This document shows, piece after piece, positions 1 to 12,700 of a DNA stretch of 64,000 nucleotides. Origin of the DNA: Rehmannia glutinosa (Eukaryota; Streptophyta; Magnoliopsida; Lamiales; Orobanchaceae). The notes below the pieces were generated by a model. It had not been told where the DNA came from and searched no databases. It worked only from the letters and a program-made list of their open reading frames with translations. How positions within the stretch are numbered: position 1 is the first letter of the stretch; the number at the start of each line of letters is the position of its first letter. The stretch lies in contig CM071930.1 of NCBI GenBank assembly GCA_016081115.2, positions 49,389,335 through 49,453,334 of the forward strand, given 5' to 3'. The position numbers and the translations under genes were made by a program.

Positions 1-907
1 AACTATTCCGGAAAATGGTTTATGTTTGTTTCAAAAGTTTTTAGTAGAAATGAAGTCATTTCTACGTTTTACTTTTTTATGGAAAATATTCTTTTGGAAA
101 CACAACCAAACAATTTTTCATTTCAATTACGCAAACTCAGGTAAAAATACACTACAATCACGCAATCTATGTCAAAAATTCATTTGAAAAACTATAACCA
201 AACATATTCCCATTTTCAAATAGAAATTCAGACAACAAACCAAACCAAACGTATTCCCAATTCTCATACGAAAATCAATAAAATTTAAAAAATCATTTTC
301 CAACACTAAAAACTATAAATTGGACTTGGAAATACATCCATATGAGCTCTAGGGATTTTGGTGTGGGTTGTTGGTGCTGAACTGCTGATGTGGTAATATG
401 TTTTTCGGAAAAAAAAAAAACAAATATTTGCATATGAACAGTAAATAAGAAATATTAAGAATTATAGAAACATTACTACAATTGAAAATTAATAAACAAA
501 TGAAACTATAAAATTATATAATTTATCAAATGAAAGAAATTGAATTAATCAATTTAAGAATTGTAAAAAATCAAATTAATATTCTTTTATTTCCTCTTTT
601 TGTTTCCCCACCAAAACCAACCTCTCTTTTTCACTAACTCTCTCAAAACCCAGTCAATCCCCAATCTAAATAAACCAATATTTCTTCTTCATCCCCAAAC
701 CAGTCTAAGGATCCCAACTGGAATTTTGGGGAGATATGAAGCTAGCCAGTTTTGAAGATGAATTAGAGGCAAATATAAATTTGAAACGAAACCCAGATTT
801 TTTTTCCTTCTTCTTCGGATTGTTTTTGTTTTTTTTTATTAATTTCAAGCCACCCAGAACCCTCAAAATCTCATGCCACAAAGAAGAAAAAAAACCCTAC
901 TGATGAA
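1..907. other. AT-rich upstream DNA without a recognised gene
   Basis: Low-complexity AT-rich sequence with poly(A) and poly(T) runs. A 55-codon open frame starts at an ATG at 735-737 and ends near 903, just ahead of the ORF at 908. It is rich in Phe from a T run and is more likely leader sequence or chance than a gene. I looked here for the missing first exon of the acyltransferase-like gene (transit peptide and the start of the hydrolase fold) and did not find it. Confidence 0.5.
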
Positions 908-1213
908 ATGCTGACATTGGAATTGGGCCTTCAAATCAAGAACTCCGACATGGTTCAACGAGAAGAGGCCGTGAAGAAAAGCAGAGAGCTCCTATTCATA
1001 GAGGTGGGTAAAGGGTCCAAAGCAATGAATGAATTTGCGGATTCTGTTTCTAATAAAATGTTAACTGACTTGAGAAAATTGTTGGGATTTTCTCGAAAAG
1101 TGAAGAATGATGGATTTTCTTTTTCTTTCTTTTCTTCTCTCATTTTTAGTTTTGGGGTTTCTGGTTTTGTACTGGTTGGACTTGTCAATTGGTGGCTGGA
1201 AGCCTGGAACTGA
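908..1213 (+). CDS. possible small single-pass membrane protein, unknown function
   Basis: An open frame of 101 codons starts at ATG 908. I do not recognise the family. The first 70 residues are charged and helix-prone (QREEAVKKSRELLFIEV near residues 17-33). Residues about 70-95 form one long hydrophobic stretch rich in Phe, Val, Leu and Gly that could span a membrane, followed by WW and a short tail. An AATAAAAT polyadenylation-like motif lies just after the stop, near 1231. The frame stays open upstream of the ATG through a lysine-rich stretch behind an AG that could be a splice acceptor (near 850), so the true start could lie further 5'. The basic, acidic and hydrophobic pattern looks more like real coding than the antisense frames do. 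No neighbour helps to assign a role. Confidence 0.3.
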   Translation: MLTLELGLQIKNSDMVQREEAVKKSRELLFIEVGKGSKAMNEFADSVSNKMLTDLRKLLGFSRKVKNDGFSFSFFSSLIFSFGVSGFVLVGLVNWWLEAWN

Positions 1214-1776
1214 TGGGCTCATCATACATTTAATAAAATGTTTTTGTTTTATATATAGTTTCTTTTTTAACATTTTAAGTATCAAATTTTAATAATGCCT
1301 CCCAATAATGACATTTTTTTGGGTAATTAAACTTTTCTCCCATTTCCTAGTAATTTAAAAAGAAAAAAAGGAAAAAAATCACCACATTAGCGCCCAAATG
1401 GCAATTTTCCAGCCAAACTGGCAAAATCCCCAATTTTTAGACAACTCAGCAGCTGATCGGGCCAAGTTAGCAATTTCCAGCAAAATTGATTTCCTCCAAT
1501 GGAAATCGGACTAAATGTCGAAAATTTGAGTCCTATTGAACCAAGTCCAATCTTTGACTAATTAAGGGACTAATCTCAGTAGTATAAGTTACTAGTCTTA
1601 GTTCCAAATCCATTAATCTAAATGGAGCCTTATATCCTTGAATATTTAACGTAATAGAATGAAATATCCTGTCTAAATTTTAGTAGAATCTGCTTCCTTT
1701 TATTCATTCTTGATCACTCTATGGCGTTATGTTAGTATCTTGTTGCTTATATCTGTTAACAATGTCTAGTTTGATT
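1214..1776. other. intergenic or intronic AT-rich DNA
   Basis: No coding frame, RNA gene or clear repeat is visible. It ends at the target-site duplication of the copia element. If the acyltransferase-like gene has exons upstream of the window, this stretch is intron. Confidence 0.4.
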
Positions 1777-1781
1777 ATGAT

Positions 1782-1867
1782 TGTTAAAGTAAGTGTATAT
1801 AATAAGTATTTTAGGGAACATAGTTGAGTACTCTAGGGAGTACTTTAGGGAGTGGGTGTGAGGCTTT
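1782..1867 (+). repeat. 5' LTR remnant of the copia element
   Basis: The 86 bp match the start of the 3' LTR at 6522 with about three substitutions. After 1867 the similarity stops abruptly. The last 74 bp of the LTR and the expected primer-binding site are absent and replaced by unrelated, more GC-rich DNA. Confidence 0.85.
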
Positions 1868-2412
1868 GAAATTAGGGTTCAGACCTTGAATTTTTTTTTG
1901 GGCTGCCTAGGGTTTGGGGCTTGTGGGTACCTTTTTTTTTTTCGATCACCGTACTTCACCACCACCACCACCATCGGGTTTCGCCCTCTCCGGTCTCCCT
2001 GACGGCGTGTGTGAGCCACACGCGCACGAAACATTGTTCAACTCCCACCACACGCGCCTCCCGTTTCTCTCACAGCCACCATCACGGTGTTCGCCCATCG
2101 CCGTTTGGTCCTCTTAGCTCCGGTCACCTTCCCCAGCACGTCCCGACATCCAACGCCGGAATAGTTGACATTTTCAGGTTGGGGTTGTGAAGTTTTGTTT
2201 GTCCCTCTGCTTTCAGTTTCAGAATTGGTTTAGGTCCAGGAGTTGGCCTTTTTGATTCCGTCCCTCTGATTTGGTCCGTACCTCTGTTTTTGGTCTTCTG
2301 TCGGGTTCCTAGGTTTGTCAACTGACAAAATCCCGATTCTATTCCGTTTTTCTTTTGTTTTGTCTTTGTTGCGAAATTTTTATTTTCCCAGCTTCAGTAC
2401 TCTTTAAAAAAA
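1868..2412 (+). other. heterologous leader replacing the end of the 5' LTR and the primer-binding site
   Basis: This stretch precedes the gag start. It is CT-rich and unlike the AT-rich neighbourhood: a CACCACCACCACCACCAT run, many CCG/CGC triplets (1960-2160), then T-rich leader sequence. No tRNA primer-binding sequence of the usual plant copia type is seen next to the LTR. The open frames in it are compositional. It could be captured host DNA or a post-insertion replacement. Confidence 0.5.
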
Positions 2413-5400
2413 ATGGCTGAACTGAAATCTGTAGTTACGGCTAAGGTGATTCCGGTTATGTCTAAAATAACAGACCATAAACTTAATAGGTCTAATTATT
2501 TAGAATGGAGTAAAACAGTTTGGTTATATTTGCGTAGTATTTCTATGGACACACATTTAAGCGATGACCCACCTACCGATGATTCAAAGGTCTTCGCGAG
2601 AGACGACGCTCGTTTATTTTTACAAATTCGTAATTCTATTGAAAGTGACGTTCTTGGTATGGTAAATCATTGTGAATTTGTGAAAGAATTAATGGACTAC
2701 TTAGCATTTGTGTACTTGGGGAGGAAATATCAAACGTATGTACGATGTGTGTCAAACCTTTTATCGTGCAGAAAAAGGTGAAAGATCCCTTACTGATTAC
2801 TTTATGGATTTCAAGAAAACTCATGAGGAACTTAATCTGTTACTTCCATTTCCATTCAGTACTGATGTAAAAGCTCAAGCAACTCAACGCGAAAAGATGG
2901 TTGTTATGAGTTTCTTAGTAGGTTTACCTTCTGAATTCGAGACTGCGAAATCTCAAATTCTATCTAGCCCTGAGATATCATCACTTCAAGAAGCTTTTAG
3001 CAGAGTCCTCCGCACCGAACATTCAGTACCTATTCCGACTCATGGTGCTCTTGGTAGTCACACTTCTGACTCAAAAAAGCCGATGTACAAAAATGGCAAT
3101 CAAGGGCGAAACTTTCATCGAATGTCGGGGCTCGGGGATCGGAGAGCCACATTATATGTCGCTATTGTCACGAACCCGGACACTTTAAGAAGGATTGTCC
3201 AAAATTACAGCGAAAGAATCGATTTAGCCAATCAGCACATCTCGCTTCGGCTAATGCTCGTTCTGAGTCCGTTTTAATTTCTGCCGATGACTATGTTAAG
3301 TTCTCACAGTACCAAGAATCTCTAAAGTCTTCATCTGCTTCAATCACTGTTATTGCTGATTCAGGTAAACCTCAAACATGTCTTGTTTCCTCATATTCCA
3401 AGTGGGTCATTGACTCTGGTGCAACCGATCACGTGACAGGTAATTCAGGTCTTTTTACGTCCTTTAAATCCCATGCCTCTAGCTCATCGGTTACCTTAGC
3501 AGATGGCTCCACATCTCATGTTTTGGGATCTGGTACCATTATCCCCACACCCTCCCTCCCTCTACAATCTGTTTTAAACCTACCAGACTTATCTTTTAAT
3601 TTGGTTTATGTTAGTAAACTTACCCGCTCCCTTAATTGTTGTGTCTCATTCTTTCTTGATTTTTGCTTGTTTCAGGATCTGAAGATTATTAGTAAAGGAC
3701 ATGAATCTGGGGGCCTCTACATCCTTGATAGACACGTTCCCAAGTCTTTTGCTTGTTCTGGAGATGTGACCCCCTTTACGGCACATTGTCGGTTAGGACA
3801 TCCCTCATTCTCTACACTGAAGAAACTTTGTCCTCAGTTTTCCAGTATTTCTGCATTAGAGTGTGAGTCGTGTCAGTTTGCTAAACACCATCGTTCGAGT
3901 TTTACTTCTCGAGTCAATAAACGAGCTACTGCTCCGTTTGCGTTAGTTCATTCTGATGTTTGGGATCCTCGTATCAGAGAGTGTCTAAAATTGGGTTTAA
4001 GTATTTTGTCACTTTTGTTGGTGATTATTCTCGAATGACATGGTTATTTTTAATGAAAAATCGTTCTGAGTTGTTTCATCACTTTACTACCTTTTGTGCC
4101 GAAATCAGAACTCAATTCAATACATCTGTCCAAATTTTGCGCAGTGATAATGCTAAAGAATACTTGTCAGAATTCTTTCAAAAATATATGGTACAAAATG
4201 GCATTATTCATCAAACTTCTTGTGTAGATACGCCATCACAAAATGGCATTGTTGAATGTAAAAATAGACATCTTCTGGAGACTGCTAGAGCTTTACTATT
4301 TCAAATGCACGTTCCTAAACATTTTTGGCTGATGTCGTATCCATTGCTTGTTTTTTGATTAATTGTATGCCCTCTTCTGTTCTGTCTGGTGACGTTCCTT
4401 TTCAGGTTCTCTTTCCCGGTAAATCCTTATTTCCTGTTGAGCCACGAACATTTGGTACTTGTTTTGTTCGGGACGTCCGACCCCACATTACGAAACTCGA
4501 TTCCAAATCTCTAAAGTGTATCTTCCTTAGATATTCACGTGTGCAAAAAGGTTATCGGGGTTATTACCCCAATTTTAACAAGTATCTTGTGTCAACTGAT
4601 GTCACCTTTCTCGAACAAACTCTATTTGCATCCTCGACCGGTCCTTCAACCTCGGGTGACGTCGATGATGTCCTAATCTACACTATTACATCCTCTGATT
4701 CAGACGTTTCTCTAGGTCTGTTAAACATCCCATAACACAAGTTTACATTCGTCGCCACCCATCTTCCCTCACTGCTCCTCCTGCTCCATGTCCCGCACCA
4801 CTTCTTCGTCACATCGATCCGAATCCAGTGATGATCTCCTATTGCGCTTCGTAAAGGTAAACGCGGCGGTGTACTTATCCCATATCTTCTTTTGTATCAT
4901 ATAATCATTTATCATCACCCTCGTGTTCTTTTTATGCATCTCTTGATTCTATATCTATACTTAAATCTGTTCATGAAAGCTTTATCCCATCCAGGGTTGT
5001 CACAAGTGTATGATTGAGGAGATGAATGCTCTGAGACATTGGCGGTACTTGGGACTTAGTTAACTTACCTGCAGGTAAAAAGGTTATTGGTTGTAAGTGG
5101 ATTTTTACTATTAAAACTAATCCAGGATGGGCGTAAGCGGGACTTCATTGCCGTTGCTAGATTGAAAGCACGACTTAGTTGCTAAAGGATATGCTCAAAC
5201 ATATGGAGTTGATTATTCTCACAGTTTTTCTCATGTTGCTAAGCTTACTTCTGTCAGGTTATTAATTTCAATGGCGGCAACATATCATTGGCCTTTACAT
5301 CAGTTGGATATTACCAATGCGTTTCTTCATGGTGATCTTCACGAAGAAGTCTACTTGGAGCAACCACCCGGTTTTATTGCTGAGGGGGAGTCTGGGAAAG

Positions 5401-6532
5401 TTTGCCATCTTCGTAAGTCTTTGTATGGCTTGAAACAAAGTCCTCAGGCATGGTTTGGGAAGTTTAGCGAAGCTATTGCAAATTTTAGGATGAAGAAGAG
5501 TAAATCAGATCATTCAGTTTTCTACAAACAGTCCACAACTGGCATCATATTATTAGTAGTTATGTTGATGATATTGTCATTACTGGAAGTGATAATGGTG
5601 GTATCTCATCTCTCAAAGCTTTCTTCATACACAGTTTTATACAAAGGATTTAGGGGCACTAAAATATTTCGTAGGCATTGAGGTGATGAGAAGTAAGAAA
5701 GGAATATTCTTATCTCAAAGAAAGTATGTGCTTGACTTATTATCTGAGACAGGAAAATTAGGGAGCTAAACCATGTAGCACTTCAATGGTCCCTAAGGAA
5801 CAACTTACGAAAAATGGTGAATTGTTTAGGGATCCCGAGAGATACAGGAGATTGGTTGGGAAATTAAACTATCTCGCCGTTACATGTCCAGATATTGCCT
5901 ATTCAGTTAGTGTGGTAAGTCAATATATGTCTTCCCCAACAATAGATCACTGGAAAGCCGTCGAACATATTTTGTGCTATTTGAAAGGAGCACCCGGGCG
6001 AGGAATTCTGTATAGGAATCATGGACATACTAGGATTGAAGGTTTTTCAGATGTTGACTCGGCAGGATCCAAGGAAGATTGAAGACATACTTCAGGCTAT
6101 TGCGTATTTGTTAGAGGAAATCTAGTTTCATAGAAAAGCAAGAAGCAAAATGTGGTCTCACGTTCGAGTGCAGAATCATAATATAGAGCTATGGTCAAAT
6201 CTGCATGTGAAATAATATGTATACATCAACTCCTCACTGAAGTAGGTTTTGAAGTTTCTGTACCGACTAAGCTATGGTGTGACAACCAAACTGCACTTCA
6301 CATTGCGTCCAATCCAGTCTTTCATGAACGAACAAAGCATATTGAGGTTGACTGTCACTTCATTCGCGAAAAGATTCAAGAAGGCTTGATTTCTACACGA
6401 TGCGTGAAAACTGGAGAACAATTGGGGGATATCTTCACAAAAGCCCTTAATGAGTTTCGGGTTGATTATCTTTGTAACAAGTTGGGCATGATCAATGTGT
6501 ATGCTCCAACTCGAGGGGGAGTGTTAAAGTAA
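2413..6532 (+). pseudogene. copia gag-pol, frameshifted
   Basis: Gag starts at ATG 2413 (TDHKLNRSNYLEWSKTV, a retrotransposon gag signature), shifts frame near 2710 and returns near 3150. A CCHC zinc knuckle is encoded from 3157 (C-x2-C-x4-H-x4-C). The protease active site reads WVIDSGATDH near 3406. The integrase HHCC zinc finger spans about 3784-3890 and the catalytic core follows, with a further shift near 3960. The core glutamate survives in a variant context (NGIVECKNRH, near 4245). Reverse transcriptase is recognisable from about 5075 (QLDITNAFLHGDLHEEVYLE), and its YVDD box near 5560 falls after another frame change. The RNase H and tail (RTKHIEVDCHFIREK) end at 6532, overlapping the 3' LTR start. 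There are at least five frame breaks, so the copy cannot make its own polyprotein. Confidence 0.9.
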
Positions 6533-6681
6533 GTGTATATAATAAGTATTTTAGGGAGCATAGTTGAGTACTTTAGGGAGTAATTTAGGGAGTGGGTGTG
6601 AGGCTTTTAGGGTATGTGTCTCCAACAATACTTGTATAAATATGTAGTCATCTAATCAAGTTCTCTCAGAGCATTCTTACA
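6522..6681 (+). repeat. 3' LTR of the copia element
   Basis: This is a 160-bp LTR with termini TGTTAAAG and CTTACA, followed by the ATGAT target duplication at 6682-6686. The adjacent purine tract is at 6512-6521. The LTR contains a TATAAATAT-like stretch near 6634 that could serve as a core promoter. Confidence 0.85.
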
Positions 6682-6701
6682 ATGATTAAATGTCAATGCA
6701 G

Positions 6702-9700
6702 GTATTGATGGTGTTGGACTTGTTCTTATGTTGCATTATAAAAGACTTGCAGAGTAAGTTGTTGCATGTGGAATTTCAATGCTCTGCATATGACTTCATA
6801 ATAAATGCCAACCCAGTTAATGTCATTTTCTTGTTTCTATAAATGAAGGATTTTTGATGTAAGGTGTTTGCACATTCCTATGGCGGATCGAACACCTTTG
6901 CCAGGTCTCTCTCTCTCTATCTATCTCTTAATTGCTCAGATATTAGGCATATTTATTTTTAAGAAGCATCTTTAACATGATGTTGAAGATAGAATGACAA
7001 AAAACAGATGATTAATCAAAGTCTTTTAGGCAAATTTGAGGATTTCAAATCCATAGTAACAAAGTCATTGAGTTTGTTTCGATACAATGGATTTCAAATT
7101 CATAGGCCCCTATTTTAAGCTATTTTTGAGTCATTGTGGTGGAATTCAGATCCATATTATATGGAGTCATTTGAAATTCTTCCCTGAAATGTCACAATTT
7201 TTCCTCATTTATATTTAAAAATTATAAGCTAAATTTAACTGTATAAGTGAAATCTTGATAATTTGGAAAAGCAAACGACAAGTTCAAGGCAACAAAATAG
7301 GTTATTAAATTAAAATATGTTTTTTTGGGCTGTATGGTTTGTCCGGGAGAGGTCTCGAGCTTCGAGATGTAGTTAATAGTCATGAATACACCTTCTAGAG
7401 TCATTGAAAATTAAGGCCTTTTGGAGGCAATAATAAATGAAGTGATCTATTTTTTTTTTTTTTTTGCCTCAATCATTTGTTTGATCTGCTAGACCTAGTG
7501 AAAATGGTTGAGAGTGCCGTTATGTCAGAGCACGAGCGAGCACCAAAAAGACCAATATATCTTGTGGGAGAGTCTTTTGGAGCATCCCTTGCATTAATTG
7601 TTGCTGCTCAGAACCCTGATATTGATCTTGTCCTAATCCTGGCTAATCCAGGTGAGGGGCTTGTTTATTGTAAACTATCAGATTTTTGAATACTAAGACA
7701 CATTTTGGCTTTCATATTATTAATTATCTTGTTTATCTTATGACAGCAACAAGTTTCAGCAAATCCTTGCTGCAAAACGTCGGGCCTTTGTCGGATATGA
7801 TTCATAAACATCTGCTTGCTGGACTGCCTCATGCAATGAGTTTAACACCAGGTTTTGCTGCTTAGTTTTCAAGAACTTGTTTATGTTGTTAATTTTATGT
7901 ACAGATTGAACACATGCACAGTCTTATAATGTAGCATGTCTATAATTTGGGAAAAGTTTTAAGGATTATCAGTCATTGTCATTGATTTGGATGAAGAATC
8001 AAATGTACTTTGGGTCGAGTCGCTTCCCCATGAGCAGTGGCAGAGCCACATGGTGGCCCAGAGGGGCCCTGCACCTCCCCCCCCCAACCCAACCTTTTTC
8101 TTTTTCCTTTTCACTACCTATATTTTTCATTATTTAGTACATTGGGCCCCCTCATAATTTTGTTGGATAAAATTTATTCCATAAATTTTAGCAAGTTAAA
8201 TTAGAGATTTTGTAGGTTTTATTTTTTCTTATTATCATCCAAAAATATATTTTGTGTTCATCAAAAGATAGGATAAATTAAATTTTAGATAATTTTCATG
8301 ATATACAAAAGAGACTCTCTAAAAAATTAAGGATTTAATGATGTATTTTATAAATATTTACTAATGAATATTAATATATTCTTCCGATACAAATGTAATA
8401 TATTTAAACTTTATTATCTTTTATATATACACAATTGTGATCTTTTGTTTTTACTTTTGGCCACTGTTTAAAATACCGTAATGTACCGGCCGGGTTAACT
8501 GGTTATACCGGATACCGGTGGTCGGACCGGTACGGTTAGGTCCTAATAACCATTTTTACGGTTAAACCGGTCTGACCGGTTGAACCGCTTACCGGTGGCT
8601 TGGACGCTTTGATCACCGATACTAGTATTTAAAACACTGCTTTTGGCCCCCCCTTACAAGAGATCCTGGCTCCGCCCCCGGCCATGAGCCTAGGTACTTT
8701 AGTTCGTGGGACCTGTAACACAGCTAGTGGGGTGGTCCCAGCTAAGACTCTCCGATGCTCAAATCAGTACATGTAGTAATTACATTGGAAACTGGGAGAG
8801 CGAAGTGATTAAGTATTTATGAGATACCAGCGATGGTTGCATAGTGCCATATTTATAGAGTTACTTCTCTAGCCATACGAGCCACTTCCACGTGGTAGGA
8901 TCGCGTAGACTTCCTTGTCCCATCAAATGGCATGATCAACGGTGGTGGCTCGCGGGTAACCCGAATACGGACTTCAGGGCGGGTCATGACCCAAATAAAA
9001 AAACGCGAATCCTGGGGCATATTTGATATTTTTATGACTTGCTAGGGCAAAATGGTCATTTCAACCCTTATCAATCGTATTAATTTATCCAAAGATAATT
9101 GTTTCCATCTCGACCCATTAGAAGGGTTTAAGGTTCTTAATTTATTGGTAGCTAATGCTGCTTTTAGCTACAAAACATTGTAGTATTCCCTATTAAGCCG
9201 GATGAGTTGATGAGGTGGTTTTAATTTTTGACAAGCTAAATTTAAGACTGACTAGTATTTCTGCATGTCTGTAAAGTTGAAAATGTTATTACTAGCTGTT
9301 GTCCTGTCCCCGACTATTTACAGGCTAATTCTCAATTAAATGCCCTATTTGGAAATGACTTTTCCTTATACACTGTCAATTTTACTTATTAGTTTTATTG
9401 CTGGAATTAACAGTAGAAACGATATTGTGGAAGCTTAAGATGATTCATGAGATGCAAAATTATTTGGATTCACATCTTCATGCTGTCAAAGCTCAGACAT
9501 TAATACTCAACAGGTTGTTCGTTTCAGCTCTGGATCTTGTTTTAGAGATTTGAAAATATATTTATAAACAAGTCTTTAATTATTTTAAGGATGTCACATA
9601 TAATTAAGTAAATGATTCTGGATTTTTTTTTATCATCCATTCAGTGGTAAAGATTTGCTACTGTCGAGCATAACGGGAGGTGAAAAACTTCGTAGCATGT

Positions 9701-12700
9701 TGCAACGATGTGAAGTTCGTTTATTTATTGGCAATGACGATCCTCTATTCTTGGTACGGAGATGCTAGAGCATTATAAACTGTTCATTTTTAGCTTCTAA
9801 AGATTATGATACCAAATGTAACACAAGAATTAGAGAATTGTGGCCTAGAAGAAGGAATCTTGAATAATATTGCTTGCAAAATAACAGTACGAGGAATGGC
9901 AGCATACTCTAAAGTTTAGGTGGTGGTTTGCTTGGCTAACATGTTATTGTTGTGATTTTTTTCCTTTTGAATGATACAAATAAAAGAACCTCATGTGAAT
10001 ATTTACAATATATAATTTTTTTAAGCAATACAATATGGTTGTTGAATGATTACAACTATTGTCGTTGAAGTTTTAAAACATCAAATTGTAACAGTTATGG
10101 TTGGTGAATCCATTTGTTTACAGGATGAAACGTTTGATTTGGTAGCAGCCATCAAATTCACCAACTATTACCGTCGTGGAGCTTCTTATGATTATGTCTC
10201 AGATTTCTTGCCACCAACACCTTCAGAATTACAGGCGTTATATGAACCATTAAGGTAACAAGTGTTTCTTGTAAACTCAAAATTTTCACAAATCTCATTA
10301 GCATGCCCCGAGTTCACCATTAAGACATAAGATCTAAAAAAGTTATCCCACCAAGGATTTCGGTTTTATGTGAACTTGTCTCCAAAGTAAAAAAGGTGAA
10401 TTCACATGAAAAGTGTGCTAAATCATCTACTTTTTTAGTGTTTGATAAATAAGTTGTAAAAGTGTTTTTATTTGTGTGTAAGGTCAAAATTTCTCTTTAA
10501 TTTTGATATAGAATTTGTGTACATATAAATATATTTCAATGTAACAAATGTTCAAACCTACCTTTCCATATTTTAAATAAAAAGCAGAATCAGGAACCTA
10601 AAGCACACCTTCCCCTAGACTCTGATGAAATTATGCAGAATTATAAACATAAGTTGAAATTCAGAAACACTAAAATTTACTTTTTTCAGCAGCTGGGAAT
10701 CTCTTTCTCTAAGTGTTTGCAAACACTCCGAAGCATGTCTCACATAATAAAAGATTATAAGTTAGTTTTAGATTTTTTTTTGTTGTTGAAAGTAGCTAGT
10801 TTTAGAGTTGAAGATTCTGTTTATTGAGAATAATTTGTCAGCGACTCTGTGACTTGAAAATCCAACTTCAGATGGATGGATGTGGCTTTCAATCCTGTGA
10901 TCTTGTCAACTATGGATGATGGGAAAATTGTCCGAGGACTTGCAGGAATTCCTTCAGAAGGACCGGTTTTATTAGTCGGTAACCACATGATGATAGCGTT
11001 GGAGTCTTTTCTGCTACTTCCCAGGTTCTTGATCGACCAGAATATTATGGTCCGTGTAACCGCACATCCATTTTTCTTCCAAAGATTGATGGATGGAAAG
11101 TTACCAGGTTTGTCAGTATTTGATATGCTCAGGGCTGTTGGTGGACTTCCAGTGTCGGCAAAAGATTTATATAGACTTTTCTCATTGAAGTCTCATGTCA
11201 TACTGTTTCCTGGGGGTGCACGGGAAGCACTTCATCGCAAGGTATATCCAATTTTTATGCCTTGTTGATACTTGATAGACATTATAGAAACCTTTGTTGT
11301 GTATTAGTACAAATCTTTTTTCTTTTTTTTTTTTTTGTCATACTATTCAGGGTGAGGAACACAAATTGATTTGGCCAGCTGAACCGGAGTTTGTCCGAAT
11401 GGCTGCGAGATTTGGGGCCACAATTATACCTTTTGCTGGTGTTGGGGAGGATGATGTTCTCGAAGTAAGTATGCCCAAATTATACCTTTTGTTGGACTTA
11501 ACTAAAACAACTGAAATTAAGAAAAGTTAGAACTGCGCCCTTCGCCCTTCATAAAGTGGCCAAGTGTGGCAGAGTATGTTTTTGAGGATGAAGGTCTCAA
11601 GTAGGGGTGTAAACAAATTGAGTACAACTGAACATATTACTGTTTAAGCTTCTTTGAATTTTTATCGAGCTTCAAACCTTGTATTTGAATTTGGTTTGAT
11701 TATTAACCGAGTCGAGCTTGAACGATGTTTAGTTGAACCGAACACAAATTGAAATGTTTCGTTACTAACTTTTTGTGGTGAAATAAATTTCAATCGCCGC
11801 TGAAATGTTTGAGACGGGTTTACTGCAGCGATTTTTGCGGCAAAAATTTTTCGCTGCAAAAAAACTTTAGCGGCAAATCTTATTATGTTAGCAACGAATA
11901 TTTTCGTTGCTAAAAAACAAGTTTGTTGTAGTGTAGTTTGATATTTTTACACATATTTTTCTTATTTTTAACTAATCTAGTCGAGCTTGAACTAAGCTTT
12001 ATATTTTATCAAACTAAAACATTTGTTCAAGCTTGGTCGTTTTGTTAAGGAACTGTGCTCAAACGAGTATCGAGTTTCATCCCTAGTCTCAAGTTCAAAC
12101 CGGCATTTCTGTAATTCTTGGTCGAGCCTGTCTCACAAGGCTTGGCTAGTGTGGTTTACCTGGTTGGCGTGGTTTACAAATTATTGCGTCAAACCCAACA
12201 ATTTACCTAGCGCACACCTGAAGGAAGTGGTTGCGGGTCCCCCATTGTTTGAGAAAATAATATATTAGAAATGCTTATTGGGAAAACCTGTTTTATGATC
12301 ATTAACCTTTCTTGACATATCTTGCATTTTCTATAATTTTTGGTGGGACTTTTTCCTTGAACCAGTTGTTATTAGACTTTGATGATCAAATGAAGATTCC
12401 AGCCCTAAAGGATTTCATAGAAGGACTAAATAATGAAACCGTCAGGTTAAGGTAATTAAGTTAACACTCATTTAGTTACTACTTCTCAGACATACTACTG
12501 CTTTTAAGCTTTTATCCACTATTATGAAGCAAACTCATGGGGACATTATGTTGAATTTTGAGGATAGAAAGAAAAAAGAAAATGACACATATCACCTATA
12601 TATATATTATATATATACGGATTGGATCTTCTATTCCAAAGTGTATTTACTGTAAAGATGATTGTCACGTGTATTAACACTTTCTATATTCATATTCAAG

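Larger units (their letters stand above)
1782..6681 (+). mobile_element. degraded Ty1/copia LTR retrotransposon with 5-bp target duplication
   Basis: A direct repeat beginning TGTTAAAGTAAGTG occurs at 1782 and 6522. The downstream copy ends ...CTTACA at 6681, giving TG...CA termini. The pentamer ATGAT lies immediately before (1777-1781) and immediately after (6682-6686), a normal copia target-site duplication. A purine-rich tract (CGAGGGGGAG, 6512-6521) abuts the 3' LTR. Between the LTRs are gag, protease, integrase, reverse transcriptase and RNase H in copia order on the plus strand, with several frame breaks. The element ends 20 bp before an exon of the acyltransferase-like gene and has the same orientation, so it probably sits in an intron. 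The LTRs are short (about 160 bp). The 5' LTR keeps only its first 86 bp. Confidence 0.9.

Noticed and set aside
1914..2321. His/Pro-rich and related ORFs near 1914-2321
   Set aside because: Produced by the CACCACCAC run and CT-rich leader, with overlapping frames of equal length on both strands and no domain.
10633..10827. ORF inside an intron of the acyltransferase-like gene
   Set aside because: Not in phase with the flanking exons, no family similarity, AT-rich.
12598..12617. TA dinucleotide run as a promoter element
   Set aside because: Simple AT microsatellite in an intron; similar runs occur at 14877, 15718 and 21426.
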